NCBI GenBank assembly: GCA_965242915.1
Contig: CBDETN010000025.1
Span: 145,969 to 209,968, forward strand
Direction of reading: 5' to 3'
DNA from: CAJXII01 sp965242915
Lineage (GTDB): Bacteria > Campylobacterota > Campylobacteria > Campylobacterales > Arcobacteraceae
Length of the DNA stretch: 64,000 nt
Both the position numbers and the translations under genes were made by a program. A model generated the notes under the pieces. The model searched no databases. It saw only the letters and a list, made by a program, of their open reading frames with translations, and was not told the origin of the DNA. This document shows positions 1 to 8,803 of the stretch, piece by piece (position 1 is the stretch's first letter; each line of letters starts with the position of its first letter).

Positions 1-6
1 AATTTT

Positions 7-615
7 ATGCCAAAGATTATAGATAAGTTACAAAAAAGACAAGACATAGCTTTACGCAGTACTGAACTTTTTGTTGAAAAAGGATTTAGCAAACTCACTG
101 TGAGTGAAGTAGCTAAAAATGCACAGATAGCCAAGGGTACAATATACGAATATTTTGAAAGTAAAGAAGATATTGTATTTGCAATTATTGAGTATGCACA
201 AAAAGCTTATGATAATGAAGTTTTAACTAATATTAATAAAACACAATCTATTAAAGAAAAAGTGAATTATCTTTTTAGTTTATGTATAGCAAAAGATCTG
301 GATGCTGTAAAAAGAAGAAAAATATATAAAGAGTTTATAGCTATAGTTTTGAGTGAACCAAGTGTTAAGATGATTAAATTTCAACAAGATATTAAAGACA
401 AATATACTAATTGGCTTAAAGATATTTTGATAGAAGGTATAAAAGATAAAAAGCTAAAGCCTGAAGCTTTAGAATTTGCAGATGGTTTATTTGCCATGGC
501 AGAAGGGGTATTGATGTTTTCTCATATAAAGAATTATTTTGATGCAGATATACTTCAGTCACATATAGATTCATTATTTAGGTTAATACAAATAGGAGAT
601 GAAGAGAATGAATAA
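7..615 (+). CDS. TetR/AcrR family transcriptional regulator
   Basis: This 202-aa protein is a DNA-binding repressor of the TetR class and probably controls the efflux operon that follows. An N-terminal helix-turn-helix lies at about residues 28-50 (LTVSEVAKNAQIAKGTIYEY), followed by an all-helical C-terminal half expected to bind an inducer. The length is normal for the family. Its stop codon lies inside the start region of the TolC-like gene, so the two are co-transcribed and the regulator is likely autoregulated with its own pump. The ATG is only seven bases into the window, so the promoter and operator lie upstream and cannot be seen. Ligand unknown. Confidence 0.9.
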   Translation: MPKIIDKLQKRQDIALRSTELFVEKGFSKLTVSEVAKNAQIAKGTIYEYFESKEDIVFAIIEYAQKAYDNEVLTNINKTQSIKEKVNYLFSLCIAKDLDAVKRRKIYKEFIAIVLSEPSVKMIKFQQDIKDKYTNWLKDILIEGIKDKKLKPEALEFADGLFAMAEGVLMFSHIKNYFDADILQSHIDSLFRLIQIGDEENE

Positions 616-1990
616 AAAACTATTATTACTTACAATACCGGCATTGCTTTTGGCTAAAACTGTAAGTTTTCAAGAGGCTTTAAATTTAACTTTAGAAAAC
701 AATAAAGAGTTAAAAGCGAAAAAATTAGATATTAAAAAATCTCAATTAGATTTAAACGAAGCAAAAGGTTATGATTACGGTAATTTAGTATTTAATGAAA
801 ATATTGTAAGAACAAATAATGCAGGGCATGTATTTGGTATGAAACTGGCTTCAAGAGAAGCCTCATTCGCAGATTTTGGTTTTGATGAATTTTTAGCTTT
901 AAGTGGAGCTGATGCAAGTGGTGATACAATTTTAGCAACACAACCAAAAAAATTAAACTTTCCAAAGGCTATCACTAACTATGAAACAAAGCTTACATAT
1001 AAAGTACCGCTTTATACAGGAGATAAACTTAAAAATGCTAAAAAAATGGCAAAACTGCAGGTTTTAGCGCAAAAAGCAAAATATAATTATGATGAAAAAG
1101 CATTGGGATTGGAAGTTTTAAAAGCATATAACGGAGCAGTAGCATCAAAAGAATTTATCAAAGCTACAACAAAAGCAAAGGAAGCAACTAACTCTTTTGT
1201 AAATTTTGCCAGTGAATTATTTAAAGAGGGATTAGTAACTTCTATAGATGTAAAACAAGCAAAAGTTTATGATCTGGGTGTTGATGCCAAGATGTTAGAA
1301 GCTCAAAATAGATATGAATTAGCTCTTTCATATCTGAAATTTTTAACTAGTGACAGTTCAATAACTGATGTTCACAGTTTTGAAGAGATTTTGATTGGCT
1401 CTTCTGCTTTACCGACATTACAAAATCAAGCACATCAAAACAGAGAAGATTTTAAATGGATGAAATATAACACAGATACTATGAGAACAAAAATAGATTT
1501 TGACGGGGCTGATTTATATCCTATGATAGGTGCTCAACTTGAAGTTGGAAATAATGATAACAGTTTTGATAGTTTTGATGGTAAGCATGATTATTATTTA
1601 GGGGCAATTGGATTGTCTTATACATTATTTGATGCAGATATATCTTCAATCAAAAAGCAAAAAGCAAAAATAGCATATAAAAAAACACAACATTATTTTG
1701 AATATATGAAAGATGGTATTGCTCTTGAGGTTGAAAAAAATATGTTAACTCTTCAAACAAAAAGAAAAGTATTAATTCAAAAGAAAAAAGCGCAAAATTT
1801 ATCTAATGAAGTTTTAACTCAATCAGAAGAGATGTATAAAAATCATCTAATAAATATGAGCAATTTACTTATGCAGCAAGCAAATCAACAAAAATCAAGT
1901 GCTGAAACGATTATGGCAAAATATGAGCAGTCGATGGCAGCTGCTACTCTAAAGATATCTTTAGGTCAAACATTAAAAAAGGAAAACTAG
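608..1990 (+). CDS. TolC-like outer membrane efflux protein
   Basis: This is the outer-membrane channel component of a tripartite efflux pump. From ATG 608 it is 460 aa with a short hydrophobic signal peptide (KKLLLLTIPALLLAKT) and long amphipathic helices with repeated heptads, as in the outer membrane efflux protein family. An in-frame ATG exists at 599, but AGGAG at 594-598 is spaced correctly only for ATG 608 (9 nt) and sits directly on the earlier codon, so 608 is preferred. The gene overlaps the end of the TetR gene by 8 bp and is followed 2 bp later by the adaptor gene, so this is one operon. Confidence 0.9.
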   Translation: MNKKLLLLTIPALLLAKTVSFQEALNLTLENNKELKAKKLDIKKSQLDLNEAKGYDYGNLVFNENIVRTNNAGHVFGMKLASREASFADFGFDEFLALSGADASGDTILATQPKKLNFPKAITNYETKLTYKVPLYTGDKLKNAKKMAKLQVLAQKAKYNYDEKALGLEVLKAYNGAVASKEFIKATTKAKEATNSFVNFASELFKEGLVTSIDVKQAKVYDLGVDAKMLEAQNRYELALSYLKFLTSDSSITDVHSFEEILIGSSALPTLQNQAHQNREDFKWMKYNTDTMRTKIDFDGADLYPMIGAQLEVGNNDNSFDSFDGKHDYYLGAIGLSYTLFDADISSIKKQKAKIAYKKTQHYFEYMKDGIALEVEKNMLTLQTKRKVLIQKKKAQNLSNEVLTQSEEMYKNHLINMSNLLMQQANQQKSSAETIMAKYEQSMAAATLKISLGQTLKKEN

Positions 1991-1992
1991 AA

Positions 1993-2763
1993 ATGAAAAA
2001 TAAAAATATAATACAAAAACTAGGATTGGCAATATTACTAGTTGCAAATATATCATTTGCTAAAACTATAGAACTAAGTTCAACAGTTATTTCAGATAAT
2101 GAAAAATATATCACAAGTAGATTTATGGGATTTATAAAATCTGTAAATGTAGCAGAGGGTGATATTGTAAAAAAAGGGCAGCTTCTTTATGCTATAGATT
2201 CTACTGAAATAGATAGTAAAAAACAACAGGCACTACTTGGTGTTCAAATGTATGAAAATCAATATCTAACTATGAAAAGAAACTATGAAAGATTTAAAAG
2301 ATTATTAGAGAAAGGTTTGGTTTCTAAATTTGAAGTGGAACAACTTGAATTGGGTACAAAAAATCTTGAAGATATGGTAAAAATTAGTAAAGCTCAAGTA
2401 AAAGAGGTAGATAACCAATACCGATACTTAACAATAAAAGCTCCAAATAATGGTGTAATAATAAGAAAAACCATAAAAGCCGGAGAGATGGCAATACCTG
2501 GTATGCCTGCTCTTGTATTATCTGATTTAAGTTCTTTAAAAATAAAAACAGAGGTTAGTGAGAGTGATCTAAAAAATATATTTGTTGGGCAAAAGGCAAG
2601 GATAGAGATACCATCTATGAATTTAAAAACAACTGGAAAAATTGTAGCAATAATACCAAGCTCTAATCCTATGACACATACATTTACTATTAAATTATCA
2701 TTTAAAGAAACTAAAAATGTTTTCCCAGGTATGTATGCTAAAGTATTTATTGATACGAAGTAA
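1993..2763 (+). CDS. Periplasmic adaptor subunit of RND efflux pump (HlyD/MFP family)
   Basis: This membrane fusion protein should bridge the inner-membrane RND permease and the TolC-like channel. It has a signal peptide at residues 1-23, then a first lipoyl half-motif (VNVAEGDIVKKGQLLYAID, about 48-66), a short coiled coil (about 75-135), a second lipoyl half (APNNGVIIRKTIKAGEMAIP, about 150-170) and a beta-barrel domain to the end. At 256 aa it is shorter than typical AcrA-like adaptors (350-400 aa) and probably lacks the membrane-proximal domain. No lipobox cysteine was seen. It lies between the channel and permease genes in a tight operon. Confidence 0.9.
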   Translation: MKNKNIIQKLGLAILLVANISFAKTIELSSTVISDNEKYITSRFMGFIKSVNVAEGDIVKKGQLLYAIDSTEIDSKKQQALLGVQMYENQYLTMKRNYERFKRLLEKGLVSKFEVEQLELGTKNLEDMVKISKAQVKEVDNQYRYLTIKAPNNGVIIRKTIKAGEMAIPGMPALVLSDLSSLKIKTEVSESDLKNIFVGQKARIEIPSMNLKTTGKIVAIIPSSNPMTHTFTIKLSFKETKNVFPGMYAKVFIDTK

Positions 2764-2774
2764 GGGAATTATTT

Positions 2775-4322
2775 ATGAAAGAACAAGAACAGAATATAGC
2801 AGGTAGATTAGCAAAAGGATTTATAGAACATCCTTTAACTTTAGTTTTAGCTATATTTATTTTAGCAGTTGGATATATGGCTTTAAATCTTACTCCAAGG
2901 GAAGAAAATCCGCAAATAAAAGTAGCAGGCGGTGCAGTAATTGTCCCTATGCCTGGGGCTAGTGCAAGTGAGATACAAAAAGTTATCATAGAGCCTTTAG
3001 AGCGAAAAATCAGAGCTATTAAAGGTGTTGAAAATATTTTTTCAATAGCTCGTGAATCTGTAGGTATTATACAAGTTCAATATTATATAGGTGAAGACAA
3101 AGCAGAATCTGATTTGAAACTTTATGACCAAATTATGAGAAATATGGACTCTATGCCAAAAGGTGCGATGCAGCCAATTATTAAAACTATGGATATAGAT
3201 ACAGATATACCAGTTGCAACAATTGCTTTTTACAATAAAGATAAAAGTTTATCACAAACTTATCTTTATAAAAGAATCAGCAAGTTAGGGCATGATATAA
3301 ATAAAATTAAAAATGTTGCTGTTGTTGATTTAAAAGGTGAGAAAAAAGAGCAATACAATGTGCAGGTTGATTTAGGGAAACTGTCTGGTTATCATTTGTC
3401 TTTAGGACAGATTATGGAATCTATTCAAGGATTATCATTTGAACTACCTGATGTAAAAGGTAGAACAAAAAATAATGAGATAGTGATGTTTGGAATTGAA
3501 AGTGCTATTGAGAGTGAAGAGGATCTGAATAATATTTTAGTAGCATCATACATGGGTAGTCCAATTTATCTTAAAAATATAGCAAAAGTAACAAAAAGTT
3601 ATGATATACAAAATAAAAAAACAGCTCTGCTTTACATTCCAAATAGTGATGAGATACAACAAATAACTTTAACTATCTCTAAACTAAAAGGTGCGAATAC
3701 AGTTGTAATAAACAATAAAATATTTGATTACCTTGAAACTATAAGTGATGATTTGGAAAAAGCAAATATAGGATATGTGATAACTAGAGATGATGGATAT
3801 ACAGCAAATCATGCGGTTAATGAGCTTATGTTTCATCTTGTAATATCTATTGTTATTATAGCTATTTTACTTGTATTTACTTTAGGATTTAAAGAAGCTG
3901 TTATTGTATCTTTAACAGTACCTATGATTTTAGCACTTACCCTTTTTGTAGGGTTTTTAATAGGGGAAACGATAAATAGAATTACTTTATTTGCTCTTTT
4001 ACTCTCTCTAGGACTTTTAGTTGATGCGGCTATTATTGTAATTGAAAATATCCATAGACATTTACAAGATGAAGATAGTAAAGATAAAACGGTAAAACAA
4101 ATAGCAATTGAAGCTACAAATGAGATAGGAAATCCTACAAATATTGCTACATTGGCAATCATTATGACATTTATCCCAATGTTTTTTGTGGGCGGGATGA
4201 TGGGTCAGTTTATGCATCCTTTACCTGTATTTGTACCTATTGCATTGCTTATGTCATTGTTTGTTGCATATATATTTACACCATATCTTGTAAATAAAAT
4301 GTTAAAGAAGAAGGAGCACTAA
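2775..4322 (+). CDS. RND efflux permease, N-terminal half (split gene)
   Basis: This 515-aa protein corresponds to the first half of an RND (AcrB-like) permease. TM1 is near residues 17-38, then comes a large periplasmic porter region, then TM2-TM6 clustered at the C-terminus. The TM4 signature is GLLVDAAIIVIEN with one acidic residue (D417) followed by Ala. Drug-type HAE permeases usually have Asp-Asp here, while metal-type HME permeases have Asp-Ala. Translation stops exactly at the linker between the two six-helix repeats, and the second half follows as a separate gene in another frame. TAATG overlap at 4320-4324 plus AAGGAG at 4311-4316 indicates translational coupling. Substrate unknown. 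Confidence 0.88.
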   Translation: MKEQEQNIAGRLAKGFIEHPLTLVLAIFILAVGYMALNLTPREENPQIKVAGGAVIVPMPGASASEIQKVIIEPLERKIRAIKGVENIFSIARESVGIIQVQYYIGEDKAESDLKLYDQIMRNMDSMPKGAMQPIIKTMDIDTDIPVATIAFYNKDKSLSQTYLYKRISKLGHDINKIKNVAVVDLKGEKKEQYNVQVDLGKLSGYHLSLGQIMESIQGLSFELPDVKGRTKNNEIVMFGIESAIESEEDLNNILVASYMGSPIYLKNIAKVTKSYDIQNKKTALLYIPNSDEIQQITLTISKLKGANTVVINNKIFDYLETISDDLEKANIGYVITRDDGYTANHAVNELMFHLVISIVIIAILLVFTLGFKEAVIVSLTVPMILALTLFVGFLIGETINRITLFALLLSLGLLVDAAIIVIENIHRHLQDEDSKDKTVKQIAIEATNEIGNPTNIATLAIIMTFIPMFFVGGMMGQFMHPLPVFVPIALLMSLFVAYIFTPYLVNKMLKKKEH

Positions 4323-6004
4323 TGAGTCATCACAAACCAAATAAACTAGAAACTTTAATATATAATATAATCCAAAGTAAATTTAAAAGAATGATGGTTT
4401 TATTTATTACACTTATGTTGTTTGCAGGTTCAATTTATATGATACCTTTAGAACTTGTAAAAGCCAAAATGTTACCAGGGAAAGATAGTGATACATTTTC
4501 TATCTATGTAGATTTACCAGAGGGTTCATCAATAACACAAACTAAAGAGGCGACAACCTGTATAGCCAAAACTTTACAACAAGAAGATGTAATCACAGCT
4601 ATTTCTGTATTTTTAGGGGAGGGGTTACCCCTTGATTTTGCCGGTATGGTAAAAGGTAGTGCTATGAAAAACAGTGAAAATGTAGCTGAGATTATGGTAA
4701 ATATTAAAAGAACAGAGCACAGAACCGAGCAAAGTTACAACTTAGTACATAGAATTAGACCGGCATTACAAGAAAAATGCAGCAAAAACGGTGCAAATAT
4801 AAAATTCACTGAACTTCCAGCTGGTCCTCCTACTTTAGCTGATGTTGTAGCAGAGATTTATGGAGGTGAGAGTTTTGAAAGTCGTAGAGCTTTTGCAAAT
4901 AAAATAGCTGAAGTTCTAAAAAAACAACAAACTTTAGTTGATATAGATGTTTTAGCGGATGAACCTTATAAAAAATATTCACTTATTCTAAATAACAATA
5001 AAGTTTTAAGAAGTAAAGTTCGTTTAGATCAAGTTAAAAAGATACTTTATCTGGCATTTGAGGGGATGAATATAGGTGTTGTAAATGAAGCAGACGCACA
5101 AAATCAAATACCGATATTTTTAAGACTAGATGACAGCAGATTGTTTAATGAGTTCAATAAAGAGAGTATTGAGAGTAAACTGTCAAATTTAAAGCTTATG
5201 AATAAAAAAGGGATGATGATACCTTTAAGTGAATTTGTGACAATAAAAGAGCAGCTGCAAGAACCAACTTTAACATCAAAAAACTTGAATCATATGATAA
5301 ATGTTATAGCTCAAACAGATATGGATAGTCAAATATATCCACTGCTTGATGCAAGAACCTATATGCTTGAAAATTTTACTGATGATTATGAAGTCAGTAA
5401 AACAGATATGTTAAATCTATCTTTTAAAGATAAAAAAACAGGTGAGGTATTTAATCTTGTGTGGGACGGGGAGTTAAAAGTAACTATTGATACATTTATA
5501 GACCTTGGCGGTGCATTTATAGGAGCTTTGGTTCTTATATTTTTACTTATGGTTGTATATTATAAAAACTTTGCAATTGCAGGGGTTATTGTAATGGCAA
5601 GCTTTGTTTCACTTGTAGGGGTTATATTCGGGCACTATGTTATGGATTTGATTACACCTGATACATTTTATTTAACAGCCACATCTCTTATTGGTTTTAT
5701 TGGACTTATTGGTATAAATTCAAGAAACTCTTTATTGATCATAGATTTTGCAAAACAATTAATGGAACAGAAAAACTTGGATGCCCCAAGAGCAATTGCA
5801 GTGGCAACTGCTACAAGAGCAAAACCTATTTTACTTACAGTTTTAGCAATCGTATTTGCCAGTAGTTTACTTGCAGGTGATGCTGTGTTTGGCGGGCTTG
5901 GTGTTGCACTTATCGGTGGAACATTGATAGCTTATTTAGTATCTTTATTCTTTGTACCTATTACTGTTTTAGGAAGTTTGAAAAAACTTGAAAAGTTTGA
6001 GTAA
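4322..6004 (+). CDS. RND efflux permease, C-terminal half (split gene)
   Basis: This 560-aa protein is the second RND repeat. TM7 lies near residues 22-42, a second porter region follows, and TM8-TM12 lie near the C-terminus (segments such as GGAFIGALVLIFLLMVV and GLGVALIGGTLIAYLVSLFF). Together with the preceding 515 aa it makes about 1075 aa, the normal size of a full permease. The start ATG overlaps the previous stop by one base and has its own Shine-Dalgarno AAGGAG with 5-nt spacing, which favours a real two-subunit permease over a sequencing frameshift. The upstream reading frame is closed by a TAA at 4295-4297. Confidence 0.88.
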   Translation: MSHHKPNKLETLIYNIIQSKFKRMMVLFITLMLFAGSIYMIPLELVKAKMLPGKDSDTFSIYVDLPEGSSITQTKEATTCIAKTLQQEDVITAISVFLGEGLPLDFAGMVKGSAMKNSENVAEIMVNIKRTEHRTEQSYNLVHRIRPALQEKCSKNGANIKFTELPAGPPTLADVVAEIYGGESFESRRAFANKIAEVLKKQQTLVDIDVLADEPYKKYSLILNNNKVLRSKVRLDQVKKILYLAFEGMNIGVVNEADAQNQIPIFLRLDDSRLFNEFNKESIESKLSNLKLMNKKGMMIPLSEFVTIKEQLQEPTLTSKNLNHMINVIAQTDMDSQIYPLLDARTYMLENFTDDYEVSKTDMLNLSFKDKKTGEVFNLVWDGELKVTIDTFIDLGGAFIGALVLIFLLMVVYYKNFAIAGVIVMASFVSLVGVIFGHYVMDLITPDTFYLTATSLIGFIGLIGINSRNSLLIIDFAKQLMEQKNLDAPRAIAVATATRAKPILLTVLAIVFASSLLAGDAVFGGLGVALIGGTLIAYLVSLFFVPITVLGSLKKLEKFE

Positions 6005-6016
6005 ATACTCAAACTT
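5993..6016 (+). terminator. Hairpin at the end of the efflux operon
   Basis: AAGTTTGAGT and ACTCAAACTT form a perfect 10-bp stem with a 4-nt loop that overlaps the stop codon of the permease gene. No strong U-run follows, so it may be a weak terminator or a 3'-end stabilising structure. Confidence 0.5.
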
Positions 6017-6070
6017 GTTGTAATCTCATTTACTATATAATTATTTAAATAATTAAAGTAGAGGAAAAGA

Positions 6071-6469
6071 ATGCTTCTTACAAAAAAAAGTGAATACGCA
6101 ATGCTGGCATTGGTGTTAATTGCAAAAAGTGATACACCGCAAAATGCCGATTCACTGTCAGCTCAATTAAATATATCAAAATCATTTTTAGCAAAAATAT
6201 TACAAAAACTTGCAAAATATAATATTTTACAATCTTATAAAGGTATAAATGGTGGTTTTTTATTAAACAAGGAACCTTCTAAGTTAACAATATTAGAACT
6301 TATTACAATTTCAGAAGATAAAATACCTACAGTATTTGAATGTTCTACAGATGGTAAGTTTTGTAGTACTGGTGTTTCTGGAAGTTGTACATTGTTTCCT
6401 GTTTTGACTAATTTACAATTTAAAATAAATGATTTTTTAAAAGATTTGACTCTTAAGGATATTATGTAA
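6071..6469 (+). CDS. Rrf2 family transcriptional regulator with three-Cys cluster
   Basis: This 132-aa Rrf2-type winged-helix repressor has the HTH at about residues 25-50 (LSAQLNISKSFLAKILQKL) and the wing at IN GGF (59-63). Three cysteines, C91, C98 and C106, match the C-x(5-7)-C-x(7)-C spacing that ligands a [2Fe-2S] cluster in IscR- and NsrR-like members, so it probably senses iron-sulfur status, oxidants or NO. It starts 67 bp after the efflux operon behind its own GAGG site. Its stop overlaps the start of the DHH phosphoesterase gene (TAATG), so the two are coupled. Targets are unknown. Confidence 0.9.
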   Translation: MLLTKKSEYAMLALVLIAKSDTPQNADSLSAQLNISKSFLAKILQKLAKYNILQSYKGINGGFLLNKEPSKLTILELITISEDKIPTVFECSTDGKFCSTGVSGSCTLFPVLTNLQFKINDFLKDLTLKDIM

Positions 6470-7512
6470 TGCAGTTTTTTCATTTGTCACATACTGATTT
6501 AGACGGATATGGTTGTCAGTTAATTTCACAAAAGATATTTCCTAAAGGACAGTTTTTTAATGCAAACTATGGACTTGAGGTTAAATCAAATTTAGAAATA
6601 ATTATTGAATTAATAGAAAAATCTGAAGATAAAGAGGTGCTTTTTATTATTACTGATTTAAATTTAAATTCTGATGAGGCTAAGAACTTAAACAGGCAGA
6701 TAAACAGATTAAATGAGGATGGTTTTGATATAAAATTACAACTTCTAGACCATCACGGTACAGGTGCCAAGAGTGCCAATAAGTATGATTGGTATTATTT
6801 AGATACTACGCGTAGTGCTACAAAAATAACTTATGAATATTTTAAAGAAAATTATGAGCAGTTTGACGGGCTTTGTGAAGCTGATTTTGATATATTGATA
6901 GAATCTATAAATGCCGTTGATATTTGGCTGGAACATAGTCAATATTTTGAATTTGGAAAAGTTTGTATGACTATGATAGCTCGTGCACAAGAGATAAATA
7001 ATACTTTGTTCGCAAACCAAAATAGAGACTATAGATTGGCTTTATTAACAAAGTCATTAAATTATGTAAATAGTGAAAATGGAAATATTAGATTAGATGA
7101 ACAGATTTATCATCTAAAAAAAGATTATTTAAAACAAGAATTTAGTGATGATACTATGGATAATCTAAGTTCAAGATATTTAGTAAAAATGTTAGATGAT
7201 AAAAAAGATGAGTTAACAATTTATTATAAAGAGTATAAAGGACTTTTAACTTTTACTTTAGGCGGTATCTCAATCCCTGCAAATACATTTTTAAATGCTA
7301 ATGATGATTATGACTTTTTTATGGATGTAAGTCGCAGAGGAAAAGCAAGTATGAGAGCAAACGGAAAACTTGATGTTGCCCAACTTGCCGGAAAATTGGC
7401 AAATGGCGGAGGTCATCCAAATGCTTCAGGTATGGCTTTTGATGATTGGAAAGAAACAATAAAATACAGTGATGTTAAACAGTTTGTGGAAAATAAGCTG
7501 GAAACAGTATGA
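6469..7512 (+). CDS. DHH family phosphoesterase
   Basis: The 347-aa protein has a DHH-type metal phosphoesterase domain: HTDLDG at residues 8-13, ITDLN near 61-65 and LLDHHGTG with the DHH triad at 94-96. A DHHA1 domain ends in NGGGHPNASG near residue 315. Family members hydrolyse nanoRNA, cyclic dinucleotides or related phosphodiesters. No transmembrane or GGDEF segment is present, so it is a soluble NrnA-like type rather than GdpP. It is coupled by TAATG to the upstream Rrf2 regulator. The exact substrate cannot be told from sequence. Confidence 0.85.
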   Translation: MQFFHLSHTDLDGYGCQLISQKIFPKGQFFNANYGLEVKSNLEIIIELIEKSEDKEVLFIITDLNLNSDEAKNLNRQINRLNEDGFDIKLQLLDHHGTGAKSANKYDWYYLDTTRSATKITYEYFKENYEQFDGLCEADFDILIESINAVDIWLEHSQYFEFGKVCMTMIARAQEINNTLFANQNRDYRLALLTKSLNYVNSENGNIRLDEQIYHLKKDYLKQEFSDDTMDNLSSRYLVKMLDDKKDELTIYYKEYKGLLTFTLGGISIPANTFLNANDDYDFFMDVSRRGKASMRANGKLDVAQLAGKLANGGGHPNASGMAFDDWKETIKYSDVKQFVENKLETV

Positions 7513-7565
7513 TTTAAATTAATTGTAAAAAATTATATTACCCTTATCTTAAAATTATTTATTTT

Positions 7566-7584
7566 GTGACGCTAACTGTGACGC
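7566..7584 (+). promoter_or_regulatory. Direct repeat GTGACGC upstream of the sbcD-like gene
   Basis: Two exact GTGACGC copies (7566-7572 and 7578-7584) sit 12 bp apart, start to start, in the 166-bp gap before the nuclease operon. A TACAAT -10-like box follows near 7635. The repeat spacing is about one helical turn, which would suit an operator. The binding protein is unknown. Confidence 0.25.
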
Positions 7585-7678
7585 AGATTATGTATCATAA
7601 ATAAAAGCTAAATTATATAAATAATAATATTTTGCTACAATATAAAATAAATAATTTTTTAATATGAAGTAGGTAATT

Positions 7679-8803
7679 TTGAAGATAATACATTTTAGTG
7701 ATACCCATCTAGGATATAATGATTTAGACATCTTAGATGAGAATAATATCAATCAAAGAGAAGCTGACTTTTATGATGCTTTTTCTCAAGTTGTAGAGCA
7801 GATTAAAAATATAAAACCTGATTATATTATCCATACCGGTGATCTGTTTCATAGAGCAAGTCCATCAAATAGGGCTATTACTTTTGCACTCGAACAATTT
7901 CAAATTATAAATTCTTTTAATATCCCTTTTATTTTAATTGCAGGAAACCACTCAACACCCCGTACCAATCTAAGCAGTCCAATTTTAAAGATATTTAAAA
8001 ATTTTAAAAATGTATATATTTCATATAATCAAGAGTATAAAAAAATAGAGTTTGAAGATGTTGTATTTCATACTTTACCTCATATGAATGATGATACAAA
8101 AGCTTTAAGTCAAATTGAACTTTGTGAAAAGAATATTAGTGATACAAAGAAAAATATTATGATGCTGCATTGTAGTGTTGGAGCTTGGTATCTAATGCAA
8201 GAGTTTGGAGAGTGGGTTTATCCTACTGATAAAGAGTATATATTTGAAAAGATGGATTATGTTGCACTTGGTCATTGGCATGGGTTTGGAAAAGTTGGAA
8301 AACATGAAAATGTTTATTATAGTGGCTCAACTGAAAGGACATCTCTAAATGATAAGAGAAACTCTAAAGGTTTCGTTGAATTAAATTTGGAAGATAAATT
8401 AAGTGTTGAATATAAAGAGATAGATATACGACCTTTCAAATCATTTGAGATTGATTGTGAAGATTATGAAAATTCTATTGAGGCTTTAGATACAACAGAT
8501 ATAAAAGATAATATCGTAGAAGTAAGGCTTACAAATTTAACTGCAATACAATCTATAGAGATATCTGCTTCAGATATAAAAGAATTATTTAAAGACGCTA
8601 TGAGTGTAACTGTAAAAAGAGAATTTAAACAAAGTGGCGATGATACTCAACTTACAGATATAGAAGCTATATCATTAGAAGATTTCTTTTTAGAGCATAT
8701 AAAACAAGATTGTAGTGACGATGATGAAGAGTTTGGAAGGCTAAAAAATAAAGTGCAAGAATTATTTAGCCATTATGAAGAGGTGCATGATGATACTGTG
8801 TAG
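7679..8803 (+). CDS. SbcD/Mre11-like DNA exonuclease subunit
   Basis: This 374-aa metallophosphoesterase carries the Mre11/SbcD nuclease motifs: FSDTHLG (D8, H10), HTGDLFHRA (D55), AGNHSTPR near 93-100 and LGHWHGFGK near 197-205. With the next gene product it should form an ATP-dependent double-strand exonuclease and hairpin nuclease for break processing. The start is a TTG at 7679 preceded by an AGTAGG-like site, and no better ATG lies near the conserved N-terminus. It overlaps the sbcC-like gene, so the subunits are co-translated. Confidence 0.88.
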   Translation: MKIIHFSDTHLGYNDLDILDENNINQREADFYDAFSQVVEQIKNIKPDYIIHTGDLFHRASPSNRAITFALEQFQIINSFNIPFILIAGNHSTPRTNLSSPILKIFKNFKNVYISYNQEYKKIEFEDVVFHTLPHMNDDTKALSQIELCEKNISDTKKNIMMLHCSVGAWYLMQEFGEWVYPTDKEYIFEKMDYVALGHWHGFGKVGKHENVYYSGSTERTSLNDKRNSKGFVELNLEDKLSVEYKEIDIRPFKSFEIDCEDYENSIEALDTTDIKDNIVEVRLTNLTAIQSIEISASDIKELFKDAMSVTVKREFKQSGDDTQLTDIEAISLEDFFLEHIKQDCSDDDEEFGRLKNKVQELFSHYEEVHDDTV

